DNA of 6,170 bases from a bacterium (lineage in GTDB: Bacteria; JAHJDO01): positions 1 through 6,170 of the forward strand of contig DAOVHI010000087.1 in assembly GCA_030671985.1 (NCBI GenBank). Reading direction: 5' to 3'. This document shows positions 6,045-6,170 of the stretch, one piece after another; the stretch's first letter is position 1, and each line of letters opens with the position of its first letter. The translations under genes and the position numbers were made by a program. The notes under the pieces were generated by a model. That model did not search any database. It was given only the letters and a program-made list of their open reading frames with translations, and was not told where the DNA came from.

Positions 6045-6170
6045 CTATCCGCGAATTACCAAAAAAACACCTAAAAAAGCAATAATAGCTGAAATCAAAT
6101 GTTTTATTGTTATTCTTTCTTTAAGAATCAATGCTCCAAAAAATATAGCAACAAACATTGAAGTATTAAC
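6045..6170 (-). CDS. EamA/DMT-family transporter, C-terminal fragment
   Basis: On the - strand, an open frame enters from the right edge and stops at TAG (6047-6045), giving 41 residues and too short to stand out as a full open frame. The peptide contains FVAIFFGALILKERIT followed by a hydrophobic helix ending LGVFLVIRG. This is the typical last part of drug/metabolite (EamA-type) transporters: a membrane helix, a short loop with L-K-E-R/K-I-T, and a final membrane helix with G-V-x-L. The gene's start lies outside the window and it runs toward purM. Substrate cannot be inferred. Homopolymer runs in the gene (7 and 6 A on the + strand) read through in frame, so no frameshift is evident. Confidence 0.75.
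   Translation of the reverse strand, partial: VNTSMFVAIFFGALILKERITIKHLISAIIAFLGVFLVIRG

Noticed and set aside
6061-6078. Suspected frameshift in the - strand transporter at the A-runs (7 and 6 A)
   Set aside because: Careful recounting shows that the frame continues through both runs to a natural stop, with a typical family C-terminus, so no frameshift is needed.
1-6170. CRISPR arrays, insertion sequences, inverted-repeat borders or attachment sites
   Set aside because: No regularly spaced repeats, transposase or integrase motifs or duplicated tRNA ends were seen on reading through; apart from the terminator hairpin, no long direct or inverted repeat stood out.

Overview
The window is an AT-rich stretch of bacterial chromosome, densely packed and almost entirely co-oriented on the + strand. 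It carries mostly housekeeping genes. The order is: the 3' end of a PSP1/RicT-family gene (1-207); a PIG-L-type deacetylase (242-1003) and a divergent NagB-like sugar isomerase/deaminase (1016-1966); a tRNA-Leu(CAA) (1975-2060); an RNase E/G family protein (2089-3588); ribosomal protein L21 (3672-3992); an unrecognised single-pass membrane protein (3998-4630); an HU/IHF-family DNA-binding protein (4646-4921); a strong intrinsic terminator (4942-4981); and purM (4992-6017). A convergent gene on the - strand (6045-6170, cut by the window edge) reads as the C-terminus of an EamA-type transporter. No mobile element, CRISPR array or phage gene is visible.

The sequence alone does not fix the organism. 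The rng-rplU linkage, PSP1 protein and HU protein are broadly bacterial. The low GC content, and the pairing of a PIG-L deacetylase with an unusual NagB homologue, would fit an uncultured lineage such as Omnitrophota or another PVC-related group. That placement is a low-confidence inference.

The genes fall into functional blocks. The PIG-L and NagB-like genes are 12 bases apart and plausibly form a two-step amino-sugar deacetylation/deamination or isomerisation module. rng, rplU, the membrane protein and the HU gene form an RNA/ribosome/nucleoid cluster. It probably has an internal promoter before rplU and ends at the hairpin terminator. purM (purine synthesis) starts only 10 bases after that terminator's T-run.

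The most notable observations are substitutions at otherwise near-invariant sites. In the RNase E/G protein, the residue equivalent to the metal-binding Asp346 of E. coli RNase E is Ala (A357), while the other catalytic and RNA-binding features are intact. In the NagB homologue, the equivalent of E. coli Asp141 is Val (V189) and the phosphate-binding loop is rewritten. rplU is also not followed by rpmA, the usual neighbour, but by an uncharacterised membrane-protein gene. I see no clearly novel multi-gene system; these deviations and the unknown membrane protein are the best leads.
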